Below are positions 36,624-45,171 of a stretch of DNA of 64,000 nt, piece after piece (within the stretch, counting starts at the first letter, position 1; every line of letters starts with the position of its first letter). The position numbers and the translations under genes are program-made. The notes below the pieces were generated by a model that searched no databases, was not told where the DNA came from, and saw nothing but the letters and a program-made list of their open reading frames with translations. Source of the DNA: Dokdonella fugitiva (GTDB lineage: Bacteria > Pseudomonadota > Gammaproteobacteria > Xanthomonadales > Rhodanobacteraceae); the NCBI RefSeq assembly GCF_014138265.1, contig NZ_JACGXL010000001.1:1270171-1334170 (forward strand), written 5' to 3'.

Positions 36624-36698
36624 CGGGGTCAGTTGGACCTTCGCGGCATCAGGCAATGTTGCCGGAAGCCCTGCGACGCGAAAGTCCAGCTGACCCGG
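36624..36698. repeat. Small element with near-perfect 20-bp terminal inverted repeats
   Basis: Left arm GGGTCAGTTGGACCTTCGCG (36626-36645) and right arm CGCGAAAGTCCAGCTGACCC (36677-36696) are complementary at 18 of 20 positions and enclose 31 bp, which includes GGCAA-TG-TTGCC. The right arm is followed by GG and TTTTT. It may be a REP/MITE-type remnant or a terminator with a long stem. GGTCAG-ended repeats occur near RAYT transposases in this order, but none is encoded here. Confidence 0.65.
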
Positions 36699-36785
36699 TT
36701 TTTCTCCTAACGGATTCTTCGTCTTCGATCCGCTATGGTCGGGAACGCGCCAAGCACCGGCGCATCGACCTGGGGGTCATCCACG

Positions 36786-38048
36786 ATGAAGGCGTACCAT
36801 CTCGCGATCGCGGCGCTGTTCGCCGCACCGAGCCTGCGGGCGGCGTTACCCGCCTACGAAACCGTCGAACTGCAGGCGCGCAGCAACCTGCTCGTCAACG
36901 ACGAGGGCTGGAACCTGCCGCCCGGCTCGTCGTTCAACAGCATCAGTGCATCGATCAACGCGAGCGCGCAGGTCGCGTTCCGCGTGCAGGTCGTGCCCGA
37001 CGCCGGCGATCCGGGCCTGTCGCGCCCCGGTGTCTGGCTCGGTGCGCACGGTGCCGGCGGACTCGTCTACGTCGGCGACATCGACGCCTCGATCGACAAC
37101 GAAGCCTGCTTGAACGACGCGGGCGATATCGCATTCACGATCTCCGACACGGGCGTCGGCAACAGCCTGTTCCGGTACGACGCGACCGCCGGCAGCGCCG
37201 CCGCGGTGAACACGCTGCCCGTGATCCCGAACTCCTACCAGTCGCCGTGCGTGAACGCGAGCGGCGACATCGGCTTCCAGGCGAGCTTCTCCAGCGGCCG
37301 CGCCTACGCGGCACGGCTCGGCGGTTCGACGACGATCTATGTCGGCGACGCGGCGGTCGCGCCGGGCAGCCCGTATACCTACCTCTACACGCCTTCGTTC
37401 AACGCGACGGGCACGATCGCGGCGAAGGTCGCGACCTCGGCCGACCAGTTCACGGCCGTCGAGATCCGCACGTTCGCGAGCGACGGGACATCACGGGTCC
37501 TGCTGAAGAACCAGGCGACCGACGCGGCGTCGCCGTATTCGAAGTTCGACAACAGCCTCGCGCTCACCGACGACGGCACGATCGCGGTAGTCGCGACGCG
37601 CGCGGCCGACAACCGGCGCGTCGTGCTGCGCAGCGACGGCGAAACCACGACCGAGATCGCCGCCGTCGATCCCGCCGGCACCATCCTCGAACTCGATTCG
37701 TTTCCGCCCGCGATCAACGGCGCGGGCTGGGTCGCCTTCCGCGCCCGCGATGCGCAAGGCCAGGCGATCTACCTCGGCGACGGCACGAACCTGCTGCGCG
37801 TCGTCGGCAACGGCGACGTCGTCGCGACTGATCTCGGCACGGCACAGCTCGGCCAGCACGACAGCTCTCCGGTGTTCGCGGGGCACCCCGCAATCAACGC
37901 GCGCGGCGACATCGCGTTCGTCGCCGGCGTGTATCCGCAGGGAAACAACCAGGTCGAATGGGGCAGCGGCGTGTTCGTCGCGTACGCGACGCCGACCGTC
38001 GTCGACCTGATCTTCGCCGACGGCTTCGATTCCGCACCGGCCCGATGA
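36786..38048 (+). CDS. Secreted NxxGDIAF tandem-repeat protein with LIFADGFD tail
   Basis: A 420-residue exported protein; the signal peptide ends near SLRA (residue 19). It is built from about seven tandem repeats with the consensus N-x-x-G-D-I-A-F: INASAQVAFRV, LNDAGDIAFTI, VNASGDIGFQA, FNATGTIAAKV, LTDDGTIAVVA, INGAGWVAFRA and INARGDIAFVA. Such repeats are known in proteins that carry different C-terminal sorting signals in different bacteria (the choice-of-anchor group). Here the end is VVDLIFADGFDSAPAR, the shared GFD tail. I chose the ATG at 36786 because it begins the signal peptide. Function unknown. Confidence 0.85.
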   Translation: MKAYHLAIAALFAAPSLRAALPAYETVELQARSNLLVNDEGWNLPPGSSFNSISASINASAQVAFRVQVVPDAGDPGLSRPGVWLGAHGAGGLVYVGDIDASIDNEACLNDAGDIAFTISDTGVGNSLFRYDATAGSAAAVNTLPVIPNSYQSPCVNASGDIGFQASFSSGRAYAARLGGSTTIYVGDAAVAPGSPYTYLYTPSFNATGTIAAKVATSADQFTAVEIRTFASDGTSRVLLKNQATDAASPYSKFDNSLALTDDGTIAVVATRAADNRRVVLRSDGETTTEIAAVDPAGTILELDSFPPAINGAGWVAFRARDAQGQAIYLGDGTNLLRVVGNGDVVATDLGTAQLGQHDSSPVFAGHPAINARGDIAFVAGVYPQGNNQVEWGSGVFVAYATPTVVDLIFADGFDSAPAR

Positions 38049-38053
38049 ATCGT

Positions 38054-38085
38054 CCGCGCTCCGGCCGGTCGCGGCCGGAGCGCGG
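38054..38085. terminator. Strong GC hairpin between convergent genes
   Basis: 13-bp perfect arms (CCGCGCTCCGGCC / GGCCGGAGCGCGG) with a 6-base loop, 5 bp after the NxxGDIAF gene stop and 10 bp before the convergent cytochrome stop. Likely bidirectional; no T-run. Confidence 0.6.
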
Positions 38086-38095
38086 GTGCGTCGCA

Positions 38096-39496
38096 CTACA
38101 GCACGCGCAGGAACGCGACGAGGTCCTTCTTCTCGTCCGCACTCAGCTTCGTCTCGAGCACGAGGTTGAAGAACTCCACCGTGTCGTCGAGCGTGAGCAG
38201 GCGATCGTCGTGCAGGTACGGCGGCGAGTCCTTGATGCCGCGCAGCGGGAACGTCTTGATCGGGCCGTCCGCGCTCGCCATCACGCCGTTGACGAGGTGC
38301 GGCTTGTAGAAGCGCTCGAGCTTGAGGTTGTGCATCGTGCCGTCGGTGTAGTACGGCGGTGCGTGGCAGGTCGAGCACGTGCCCTTGCCGAAGAAGATCG
38401 CCTGGCCGCGCAGTTCCGCCTCGCTCGCCTTGCGCGGATCGAGCTTGCCGTACACGTCGAGCTTCGGCGCCGGCGGGAAGTCCAGCAGCGCCTCGAACTC
38501 GGCCATGAAATGCACCTGGCTGCCACGCTCGAGGATGTTCACGCCCTTCTTCGTCGCGATCGCGGGATCGCCGTCGAAGTACGCCGCGCGCTGCTCGAAC
38601 TCGGTGAAGTCCTCGACCGTCTTCAGCGCACGCTGGGAGCCGAACAGGCTCTGCACGTTGACGCCGCGCAGGCTCGGCGTGTCGATGCGATGGCGGAACT
38701 CCTGCGGTCGGATGTCGCCGACGAGGTGCGTCGACGCATTGGTGTGTCCGTTGGCATGGCAGTCGAAGCAGACCACGCCGCGGCTCGGGCGCTCGGATCG
38801 GCGATCGTCGGTCTGGTTGAACTGCTGTTGCGGGAACGGCGTGACGAGCAGGCGCAGCCCTTCGATCTGCTTCGGGTTGAGAATGCCGTTGAACAGGCCG
38901 TAGTAGTTCTCGATCGTGACGAGCTTGCCCTGCGAGACGTCGCCGAGATCCGGTCGCGTGGTGAGATAGATCGGCGCGGGGAACTCCGGCAGGAAATGGT
39001 CCGGCAGGTCGAAGTCGAGATCGAAGCGGGTCAGGTCGCGCTGCTCTTGCCGCTTGATCTCGTCGATGTGGAACCGCGGGAACAGCATGCCGCCCTCGGC
39101 GTGGTTCGGGTGCGGCAATGGCAGGAAGCCGGCCGGGAACACGCCTTTTTCGCGTATCTCCTCGGCGCTCATCGCGGCAAGCTGGTCCCAGCTCGTGCCG
39201 TTCGGCAAGCGCACGCGCACGCCGTCCTGCACCGGCTTGCCGCGCGACATCGCGACGCCTGCGGCGGGCCGGTTCGACAGGTCGTAGCGTTGCTCGAGCA
39301 GGGCGGCCTGCCGCTTCTCGATGGCCGCCTTCGCTCCCTTCATGCGCTGCATGACGGTGGTGAAATCTTCCTCGACCGTGGGTGCGTAGCTCGACGGCGT
39401 CTTGCCCGCCGGTTCGGCTTGCGCGACGCCGGCAACGGCGAGCGCGAGCAGCAGCGAGCGTGCCGCGGCCTGTCTCCGTATCGACTTGCGGATCAT
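38096..39496 (-). CDS. Periplasmic di-heme cytochrome (CCP/MauG-related)
   Basis: A 466-residue exported protein with a signal peptide ending VAQA (27). It has two c-type haem sites, CFDCH (243-247) and CSTCH (374-378). The segments TPSLRGVNVQS and later PLRGIKDSPPYLHDDRLLTLDDTVEFF match the C-terminal half of the cytochrome c peroxidase/MauG superfamily. The N-terminal half, however, is longer than in bacterial CCP and lacks an obvious CxxCH in the usual early position. It probably acts in periplasmic electron transfer or oxidation of an unknown substrate. Start chosen at 39496 with GGAGAC 7 bp upstream. Confidence 0.87.
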   Translation of the reverse strand: MIRKSIRRQAAARSLLLALAVAGVAQAEPAGKTPSSYAPTVEEDFTTVMQRMKGAKAAIEKRQAALLEQRYDLSNRPAAGVAMSRGKPVQDGVRVRLPNGTSWDQLAAMSAEEIREKGVFPAGFLPLPHPNHAEGGMLFPRFHIDEIKRQEQRDLTRFDLDFDLPDHFLPEFPAPIYLTTRPDLGDVSQGKLVTIENYYGLFNGILNPKQIEGLRLLVTPFPQQQFNQTDDRRSERPSRGVVCFDCHANGHTNASTHLVGDIRPQEFRHRIDTPSLRGVNVQSLFGSQRALKTVEDFTEFEQRAAYFDGDPAIATKKGVNILERGSQVHFMAEFEALLDFPPAPKLDVYGKLDPRKASEAELRGQAIFFGKGTCSTCHAPPYYTDGTMHNLKLERFYKPHLVNGVMASADGPIKTFPLRGIKDSPPYLHDDRLLTLDDTVEFFNLVLETKLSADEKKDLVAFLRVL

Positions 39497-39786
39497 GGCG
39501 AAGTCTCCGTGGATGGGGAGCGTGTTCGCGCCGCGCACGCGCGCGGCGCATCCGCCACGCTATGCGCGCCCGGCGACCGCGGCCAATGATTCGTTTCGAT
39601 GAAATCGATCGCGAACGCCTATCGAACGGCCTGCTGCGACGCCGCAGAGCCGGCGACTCCTGCGCTGCCAACGCCGCGCGGCGCCGATGGCGCGCCGCGC
39701 CACGGCAGCGCACCGGATCAGGCCGCAAGACTATGCTTCGCGCGCCGCGGCCGCGATAATCGCACTCCCTCACCGCTGCCCCCTCC
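39497..39786. other. 290-bp divergent gap between the cytochrome and rapA
   Basis: Contains the ribosome-binding site of the cytochrome gene and, for rapA, a -10-like GATAAT at 39755-39760, 26 bp before its ATG. The rest shows no convincing gene. Confidence 0.55.
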
Positions 39787-42633
39787 ATGGCTTTCGTTCC
39801 CGGTCAACGCTGGATCTCCAACGCCGAGCCCGAACTCGGCCTCGGCACCGTCGTGCGCCTCGACGGCCGCACCGTGCAGGTGCTGTTCGCGACCGCGGGC
39901 GTGCTGCGCCACTACGCCAAGCAGGCGGCGCCGCTCGCGCGCGCGGAGTTCCGTGTCGGCCAGAAGGTCAGCGGGCAGAAGCAGAATTTCGTGGTCGAGC
40001 GCGTGAGCGAGGCGAGCGGCCTGCTCACCTACCACAACGGCACGCGCGCGCTCGCCGAATCCGAACTCGACGACGCGCAGCCGGTGTCGCGCGCGGACGA
40101 GCGCCTGCTGTCCGCGCGTGTCGACGCACCCGACCGCTTCGACTTCCGCCTCGCCGCGCTGCGCCGCCGCGCCGCCGCGATGCGATCGCCGGCGTGGGGC
40201 CTCGCCAGCGCGCGCATCGACCTCATCGCGCACCAGTTGCGCGTCGCCGCGATCGTCGCGCAGCGCCGCCCGCCGCGCGCGCTGCTCGCCGACGAGGTCG
40301 GCCTCGGCAAGACGATCGAAGCCGGCATGGTGCTCGCACGCCTGCTCGCGAGCGGGCGCGTCGCGCGCGTACTCGTGCTCGCACCGCCGAGCCTCACCGC
40401 GCAGTGGTTCGTCGAGCTGCTGCGCCGCTTCAACCTGCCGTTCGCGTTGTACGACGAGGAGCGTTGCGAAGCGATCGAAGTCGCCGACGCTGCGCGCAAC
40501 CCGTTCGACGACGAACAGTGCGTGATCGCCGACGTCGACTGGCTCGCCGGTACGCCCAAGCGCGCAGCGCAGGTCGGCGACGCCGACTGGGACCTCGTCG
40601 TCGTCGACGAGGCGCACCACCTCGAATGGTCGCCCGAAGCAGCCAGCCCCGCCTATACGCTGGTCGAGCGCCTCGCCGCGCGCGCGCCGGGACTCGTGCT
40701 GCTCACGGCGACGCCGCAGCAGCTCGGCCGCAGCGGCCACTTCGCGCGCCTGCGCCTGCTCGATCCCGCGCGCTACACCGACCTCGAGAGGTTCACGGCC
40801 GAATCCGAGCGCTACGCGGGCCTGTCCGCGGTGGCGACGCGCCTGCTCGACGCGGCACCGCTCGACGCCGACGTGCGCGCCGCGCTCGCCGCGCGCTTCG
40901 CCAGCGATGCGGATCTCGAAGCACTGCTCGCGCGCTACGACGAGGACCGCGCCGCGAACGCGCCGCTGCTGCTCGACGCGCTGATCGACCGGCACGGCAC
41001 CGGCCGCGTGATGTTCCGCAACCGGCGCGCGCAGATCGGCGGATTCCCGAAGCGCGTCGCACGCATCGACCTGCTCGACGGCACCGAACTCGACGACGGC
41101 ACGCGCCAGCGCCTGCTCGCGGAATTCCACGCCGACGCGCAGGCGCATCCGCCCGCGGGCGAGATCGACTACGCGACCGACCCGCGCCTGCCGTGGCTGG
41201 TCGCGCTGATCGAGCGCCTCGCGCCGGCCAAGCTGCTGCTGATCTGCCGCACGCAGGCGAAGGTGATCGCGCTCGAGGACGCACTGCGCACGCGCAGCGG
41301 CGCCAAGGTCGCGCGCTTCCACGAAGGCATGAGCATCCTGCAGCGCGACCGCAATGCGGCGTTCTTCGCCGAGGGCGACGGCGCGCGCGTGCTGCTGTGT
41401 TCGGAGATCGGGTCGGAAGGCCGCAACTTCCAGTTCGCCCACCACCTCGTGCTGTGGGACCTGCCGCTCGATCCGGACCTGCTCGAACAGCGCATCGGCC
41501 GCCTCGACCGCATCGGCCAGCGCCACGACATCGAGATCCACGCCGCGGCGTTCCACGGCAGCGCGCAGCACGCGCTGCTGCGCTGGTACCACGAAGGCCT
41601 CGATGCGCTGCGCAGCAGTCCGTCCGACGGCCGCGAGATCCTGCGCCGCTACGGCGCGCGCCTGCTCGCGGAAGCCGAACGGCATGCGCTCGGTGGCGAA
41701 GACCCCGACGTCGAGATCGACGCGCTCATCGGCGAGACCGCGGCGACGCATCGCGAGCTGTCCGAACTCGTGCAGGCCGGGCGCGATCGCCTGCTCGAAC
41801 TCGCGACCGAACGCCAGGCACGCGACCTGCCGCTCGCCGACGCGTTGCGCGCGCAGGACAGCGACACCGGCGCCGACGAGTTCGTCATCGCGCTGTTCGA
41901 ACAGTTCGGCATCGACGCCGAGGAGACCGGCCCGCGCACGGTCGTGCTCGACCCCGAGTACCTCAGCACCGACGGCTTCCCCGGGCTCAAGGACGGTCCG
42001 CAACAGGTCACGTTCGACCGCGCGACCGCGCTCGCGCGCGAAGAACTGCCGCTGCTGCGGCTCGACCACCCGCTCGTCGTCGGTGCGCTCGACCTGCTGC
42101 TCGAAAGCGAACAGGGCAACGCCGCGATCCTCATGGATGCCGCGTTGCCGCCGCGCACGGCGCTGCTCGAATGCGTGTTCGCGCTCGAATGCGTCGCCGA
42201 CCGCCGGCTCGACATCGGCCGCTTCCTGCCGCCGCTGCCATTGCGCACGGTCGTCGACACGCGCCTCACCGCGCGCACCGACTACGCGCCGAACACGGTC
42301 AGCCTCGCGCGCGCGCGCGAGCAGCCGATCGACGCGGCGCGCTATCGGCCGTTGCTGGCCAAGCTCGTGCCGCCGATGCTCGGCGCGTGCGAGACCGAGG
42401 CACGACGCCTCGCCGCGACCGAGGTCGGCCACGCGCTCGCCGCCGCGCAGCGCGAACTCGACGCGGAGCAGTCGCGCCTCGCCGCACTCGCCAAGGTCAA
42501 TCCGTCGGTGCGCGAGGACGAGATCGCGGCGATCGCGAGCGAACTCGACGCCCTGCGCCACGCCCTCGCGACCGCCGCACCGCGCCTCGACGCGATCCGC
42601 TTCGTCTGCAGCGCGGACATCGCCGCACGCTGA
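39787..42633 (+). CDS. rapA: RNA polymerase-associated SWI2/SNF2 ATPase RapA (HepA)
   Basis: A 948-residue recycling factor that frees stalled or post-termination RNA polymerase. The N-terminal tandem Tudor-like domains (about 1-110) include MAFVPGQRWISNAEPELGLGTV, a family hallmark. Helicase motifs: DEVGLGKTIEAGMVLARLL (about 168-186, Walker A), VVVDEAHHLEW (DEAH near 275), LLTATPQQLGRSGHFARLRLLDP and, in the second RecA lobe, RFHEGMSILQRDRNAAFFAEGDGARVLLCSEIGSEGRNFQFAHHLVLWDLPLDPDLLEQRIGRLDRIGQ. Length and order match RapA. An expected C-terminal coiled region is present. Confidence 0.97.
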   Translation: MAFVPGQRWISNAEPELGLGTVVRLDGRTVQVLFATAGVLRHYAKQAAPLARAEFRVGQKVSGQKQNFVVERVSEASGLLTYHNGTRALAESELDDAQPVSRADERLLSARVDAPDRFDFRLAALRRRAAAMRSPAWGLASARIDLIAHQLRVAAIVAQRRPPRALLADEVGLGKTIEAGMVLARLLASGRVARVLVLAPPSLTAQWFVELLRRFNLPFALYDEERCEAIEVADAARNPFDDEQCVIADVDWLAGTPKRAAQVGDADWDLVVVDEAHHLEWSPEAASPAYTLVERLAARAPGLVLLTATPQQLGRSGHFARLRLLDPARYTDLERFTAESERYAGLSAVATRLLDAAPLDADVRAALAARFASDADLEALLARYDEDRAANAPLLLDALIDRHGTGRVMFRNRRAQIGGFPKRVARIDLLDGTELDDGTRQRLLAEFHADAQAHPPAGEIDYATDPRLPWLVALIERLAPAKLLLICRTQAKVIALEDALRTRSGAKVARFHEGMSILQRDRNAAFFAEGDGARVLLCSEIGSEGRNFQFAHHLVLWDLPLDPDLLEQRIGRLDRIGQRHDIEIHAAAFHGSAQHALLRWYHEGLDALRSSPSDGREILRRYGARLLAEAERHALGGEDPDVEIDALIGETAATHRELSELVQAGRDRLLELATERQARDLPLADALRAQDSDTGADEFVIALFEQFGIDAEETGPRTVVLDPEYLSTDGFPGLKDGPQQVTFDRATALAREELPLLRLDHPLVVGALDLLLESEQGNAAILMDAALPPRTALLECVFALECVADRRLDIGRFLPPLPLRTVVDTRLTARTDYAPNTVSLARAREQPIDAARYRPLLAKLVPPMLGACETEARRLAATEVGHALAAAQRELDAEQSRLAALAKVNPSVREDEIAAIASELDALRHALATAAPRLDAIRFVCSADIAAR

Positions 42634-42654
42634 CCCTCGGCGAGCTACTCGCGC

Positions 42655-42667
42655 TACTCTTGCGCGA
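42655..42667 (+). promoter_or_regulatory. Candidate -10 giving a leaderless transcript for the winged-helix regulator
   Basis: TACTCT at 42655-42660 ends 6 bp before the ATG at 42667, so transcription would begin at or next to the A of the start codon. No ribosome-binding site lies upstream. The same geometry is seen before the SCO1-like gene. Confidence 0.35.
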
Positions 42668-44793
42668 TGAAGGCGACGCATTACCGCTTCGCGGACTTCC
42701 GCCTCGACGTGGCGGCGCGCGAGCTGTGGCGCGGCGACGAACGCGTACAGATCGCCGCCAAGGCGTTCGATTGCCTGGCGTATCTGATCGAGCATCGCTC
42801 ACGCGCGGTCGGGCGCGACGAGCTGACCGCCGCCGTCTGGGGCCTCGCCGACGGTGGCGACAACCTCCTCACGCAGGCGATCTGGCGGCTACGCCGCACG
42901 CTCGGCGATGACGGCGACGGCGAGGGCCCGTTGCGCACGGTGCCCCGATTCGGCTACCGCTGGACGATGCCCGTGCTGGTCGACGATGCGGGCATCGCTG
43001 CCGCCGACCCTGCGGATTCGCCGGCGGAATCGCCGACGAGCGCCGGGCCCGCCACGGTCGCCGACCCGGCGCATGCGGCGACGCTTCGACAGCCGCCGCC
43101 CGCACCGCACCGCGTGGCGCGTTCGCGTTGGCTCGCCGCGTGCGTCGCGCTCGTCGTCGTATCCGCACTGGCGATCATGTTCGTGCGCGATGCGCGCATC
43201 GCGGTCGGCCCGACCGCATCGACCGCTCCTGCGAACGATTCACGGACCGTCGTCGTGCTGCCGGTCGGCGTGAGCGAGACGAGCACGGATCACGCGTGGC
43301 TGCGCTACGGCGCGATGGACTACCTCGCGTCCCGCCTGCGCGACGCACGCCTCGGCGTGATGCCGAGCGACCGCGTCGTGGCGATCGCCCGGTCGGCGCC
43401 TGCGGGCGGACCGGATGCGGCTGAACGCGAGCGCCTGCTGCGGGTCACCGGCACCGGTTACCTGCTCGTGCCGCGCGCGACGACGGCGGACGGTGTCTGG
43501 CGCTTCTCGCTCGACGCGTACCATGGCGAGCACGCGCGGACGTACGTGGCCGAGGCGGCTGCGCCGCTGCTGGCGGTCGACGCCGTCGCCGCGCAGTTCC
43601 TTGCCGACCTCGGCATCGGCGCCTCGACGCGCGCAGCCGGTGCCATGGACGAGCTCGCGCAGCGCATCGATGCGGCGACACTCGGCGGCGATGTCGCCGA
43701 GGCGCGTCGTTGGCTCGATACCGCCACGCCCGAGCAAGCCGGCGATCCGCGGCTCGTGCTGCGACGCGCGCGGCTCGAGTTCCGCAATGGTCGCCTCGAG
43801 GAAGCCGAGGCCGCGTTCGAGCCGCTCGCATCCGGGACCGTCGACGTGCCTGCCTCGATGCGCGCGCTCGCCCAGATGGGACTCGGTGGCATCGCCATCC
43901 GGAGGCGCCACTACGGCGAGGCGGAACCGTTCTACTCCGCCGCGATCGCCACGCTCGGCGAGCAGGGCGACCCCAGCCTGCGTGGTCGCGCCTACAACGA
44001 GCGCGCAGTCGTCAACGGCGGCCTTGGCCGGCTCGACCTCGCGCTCGCCGACATGGGCCGCGCGCGCAGTGAACTGGAGCGCAGCGGCGACCCGATCGGC
44101 CTCGCCTACGCCGACATCAATACGGCGCTCCTCGCCGGCCAGCACGGCCAGCAGGCGGATGCGGCCGCGGCGTTCGATCGGGCGATCGCGACGTTCGACC
44201 GCTTCGATATCGCCGACGGCCTCGCGACCGCGCTGGCGAACAAGGCCAACGCTCGGCTTCGCGTGCTCGATGCACGCGGCGCCGTCGACAGCAGCGCTCG
44301 CGCCTGGCGCTTGCTGCCCGGATTGCAGGACCATCGCCTGATCGAGTACGTGGCGCAGAACCACATCCGTGCGCTACGCGAGAACGGCCGGCTTGCCGAA
44401 GCGCGCACTGCGCTCGCCCGCTTCGACGGCGACGCGACCGCGAGCGCCGACCCCGCCTTCGCGACGTTGCGCGCAGGCTTGCTCGTCGACGAAGGCAAGG
44501 GTGCGCTCGCCTTCAAGCTCGGTGGCGAGATCCTCGAGCGCATCCGGCACGCTCCCGCAGGCTCGTGCAGCGACACGATCCCCGAAGCGGCCGTGGTGTT
44601 GACCGAAGCAGCACGCCAGGGCGGTCGCGCCGACGACGCGGGCGCGCTCGTCGCGCGGCTCGGCGAACTGCTCGAATCGCCGGAAGATCCGGGCTGGGCG
44701 TTCGCCAGCGAGCTCTCGCGCGCGCTGATCCTCGCCGCTTCCGGCGATGGCGAAGCCGACCACCACTTCGCGGCGCACTCGCGCTCGCCCTGA
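42667..44793 (+). CDS. CadC-like winged-helix regulator with membrane helix and TPR-like repeats (apparent frameshift near its end)
   Basis: A 708-residue reading frame. Residues 1-100 are an OmpR/CadC-type winged helix (YRFADFRLDVAARELWRGDERVQIAAKAFDCLAYLIEHRSRAVGRDELTAAVW, then RRTLGDD...IRTVPRFGYRW). A membrane helix lies at about 154-176 (WLAACVALVVVSALAIMFV). The rest is helical-repeat (TPR-like) sensory region, probably periplasmic. The frame ends abruptly after DHHFAAHSRSP, while the next frame continues in the same style ([44 protein letters not shown]...) to 45038. A one-base loss near 44775 explains this; the intact protein would run to 45038. Targets unknown. Confidence 0.85.
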   Translation: MKATHYRFADFRLDVAARELWRGDERVQIAAKAFDCLAYLIEHRSRAVGRDELTAAVWGLADGGDNLLTQAIWRLRRTLGDDGDGEGPLRTVPRFGYRWTMPVLVDDAGIAAADPADSPAESPTSAGPATVADPAHAATLRQPPPAPHRVARSRWLAACVALVVVSALAIMFVRDARIAVGPTASTAPANDSRTVVVLPVGVSETSTDHAWLRYGAMDYLASRLRDARLGVMPSDRVVAIARSAPAGGPDAAERERLLRVTGTGYLLVPRATTADGVWRFSLDAYHGEHARTYVAEAAAPLLAVDAVAAQFLADLGIGASTRAAGAMDELAQRIDAATLGGDVAEARRWLDTATPEQAGDPRLVLRRARLEFRNGRLEEAEAAFEPLASGTVDVPASMRALAQMGLGGIAIRRRHYGEAEPFYSAAIATLGEQGDPSLRGRAYNERAVVNGGLGRLDLALADMGRARSELERSGDPIGLAYADINTALLAGQHGQQADAAAAFDRAIATFDRFDIADGLATALANKANARLRVLDARGAVDSSARAWRLLPGLQDHRLIEYVAQNHIRALRENGRLAEARTALARFDGDATASADPAFATLRAGLLVDEGKGALAFKLGGEILERIRHAPAGSCSDTIPEAAVVLTEAARQGGRADDAGALVARLGELLESPEDPGWAFASELSRALILAASGDGEADHHFAAHSRSP

Positions 44794-45038
44794 GCGCGGC
44801 GGAGCCGACCGACATCGTGGCCGCAGCGGCGCCGTACGCCGACTACGTGGCGCTGCGTGGCGACCGCACCCGCGCGACGTCCCTGCTCGCCGCCATCGAA
44901 CCGTACGTCGAGCGCGACTACCGTGCTGCGCGCGCCGCGGCCACGCTGAACCGCGTGCTCGACCAGCCGGATCCGGCAACCCGGGCGGAGCAGCGCGCGC
45001 GCGAACTGGCGGGCGAACGCATCGCCGCGAGGCCGTGA
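44794..45038 (+). other. Displaced C-terminal segment of the CadC-like regulator (frameshift)
   Basis: In the frame offset by one base from the regulator, a reading continues without stop from before 44790 to a TGA at 45038. It encodes [54 protein letters not shown] and QRARELAGERIAARP, which is in the same helical-repeat style and codon usage as the preceding protein. This is best read as the true end of that gene. Confidence 0.65.
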
Positions 45039-45171
45039 GCGCGCGGCGCCTCACGGGCGAGACGTCCCGAGATATTTTCGAGAGCCTGCGCGAATGCGCA
45101 GGATGGCGCCCCGGCCGATGCTGGACGAGGTTGCCCGCGACCGTCGCGGGTGGTTCGGAGACGCCCTTGCC

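Larger units (their letters stand above)
36470..36785. other. 316-bp gap holding two inverted-repeat elements
   Basis: No credible gene. It begins with a short T-rich stretch after the M13 stop. It then contains a perfect palindromic hairpin (36553-36570) and a longer element with near-perfect 20-bp arms (36624-36698). The last 85 bp carry a -10-like TATGGT near 36733 and the start of the NxxGDIAF gene. Confidence 0.65.
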
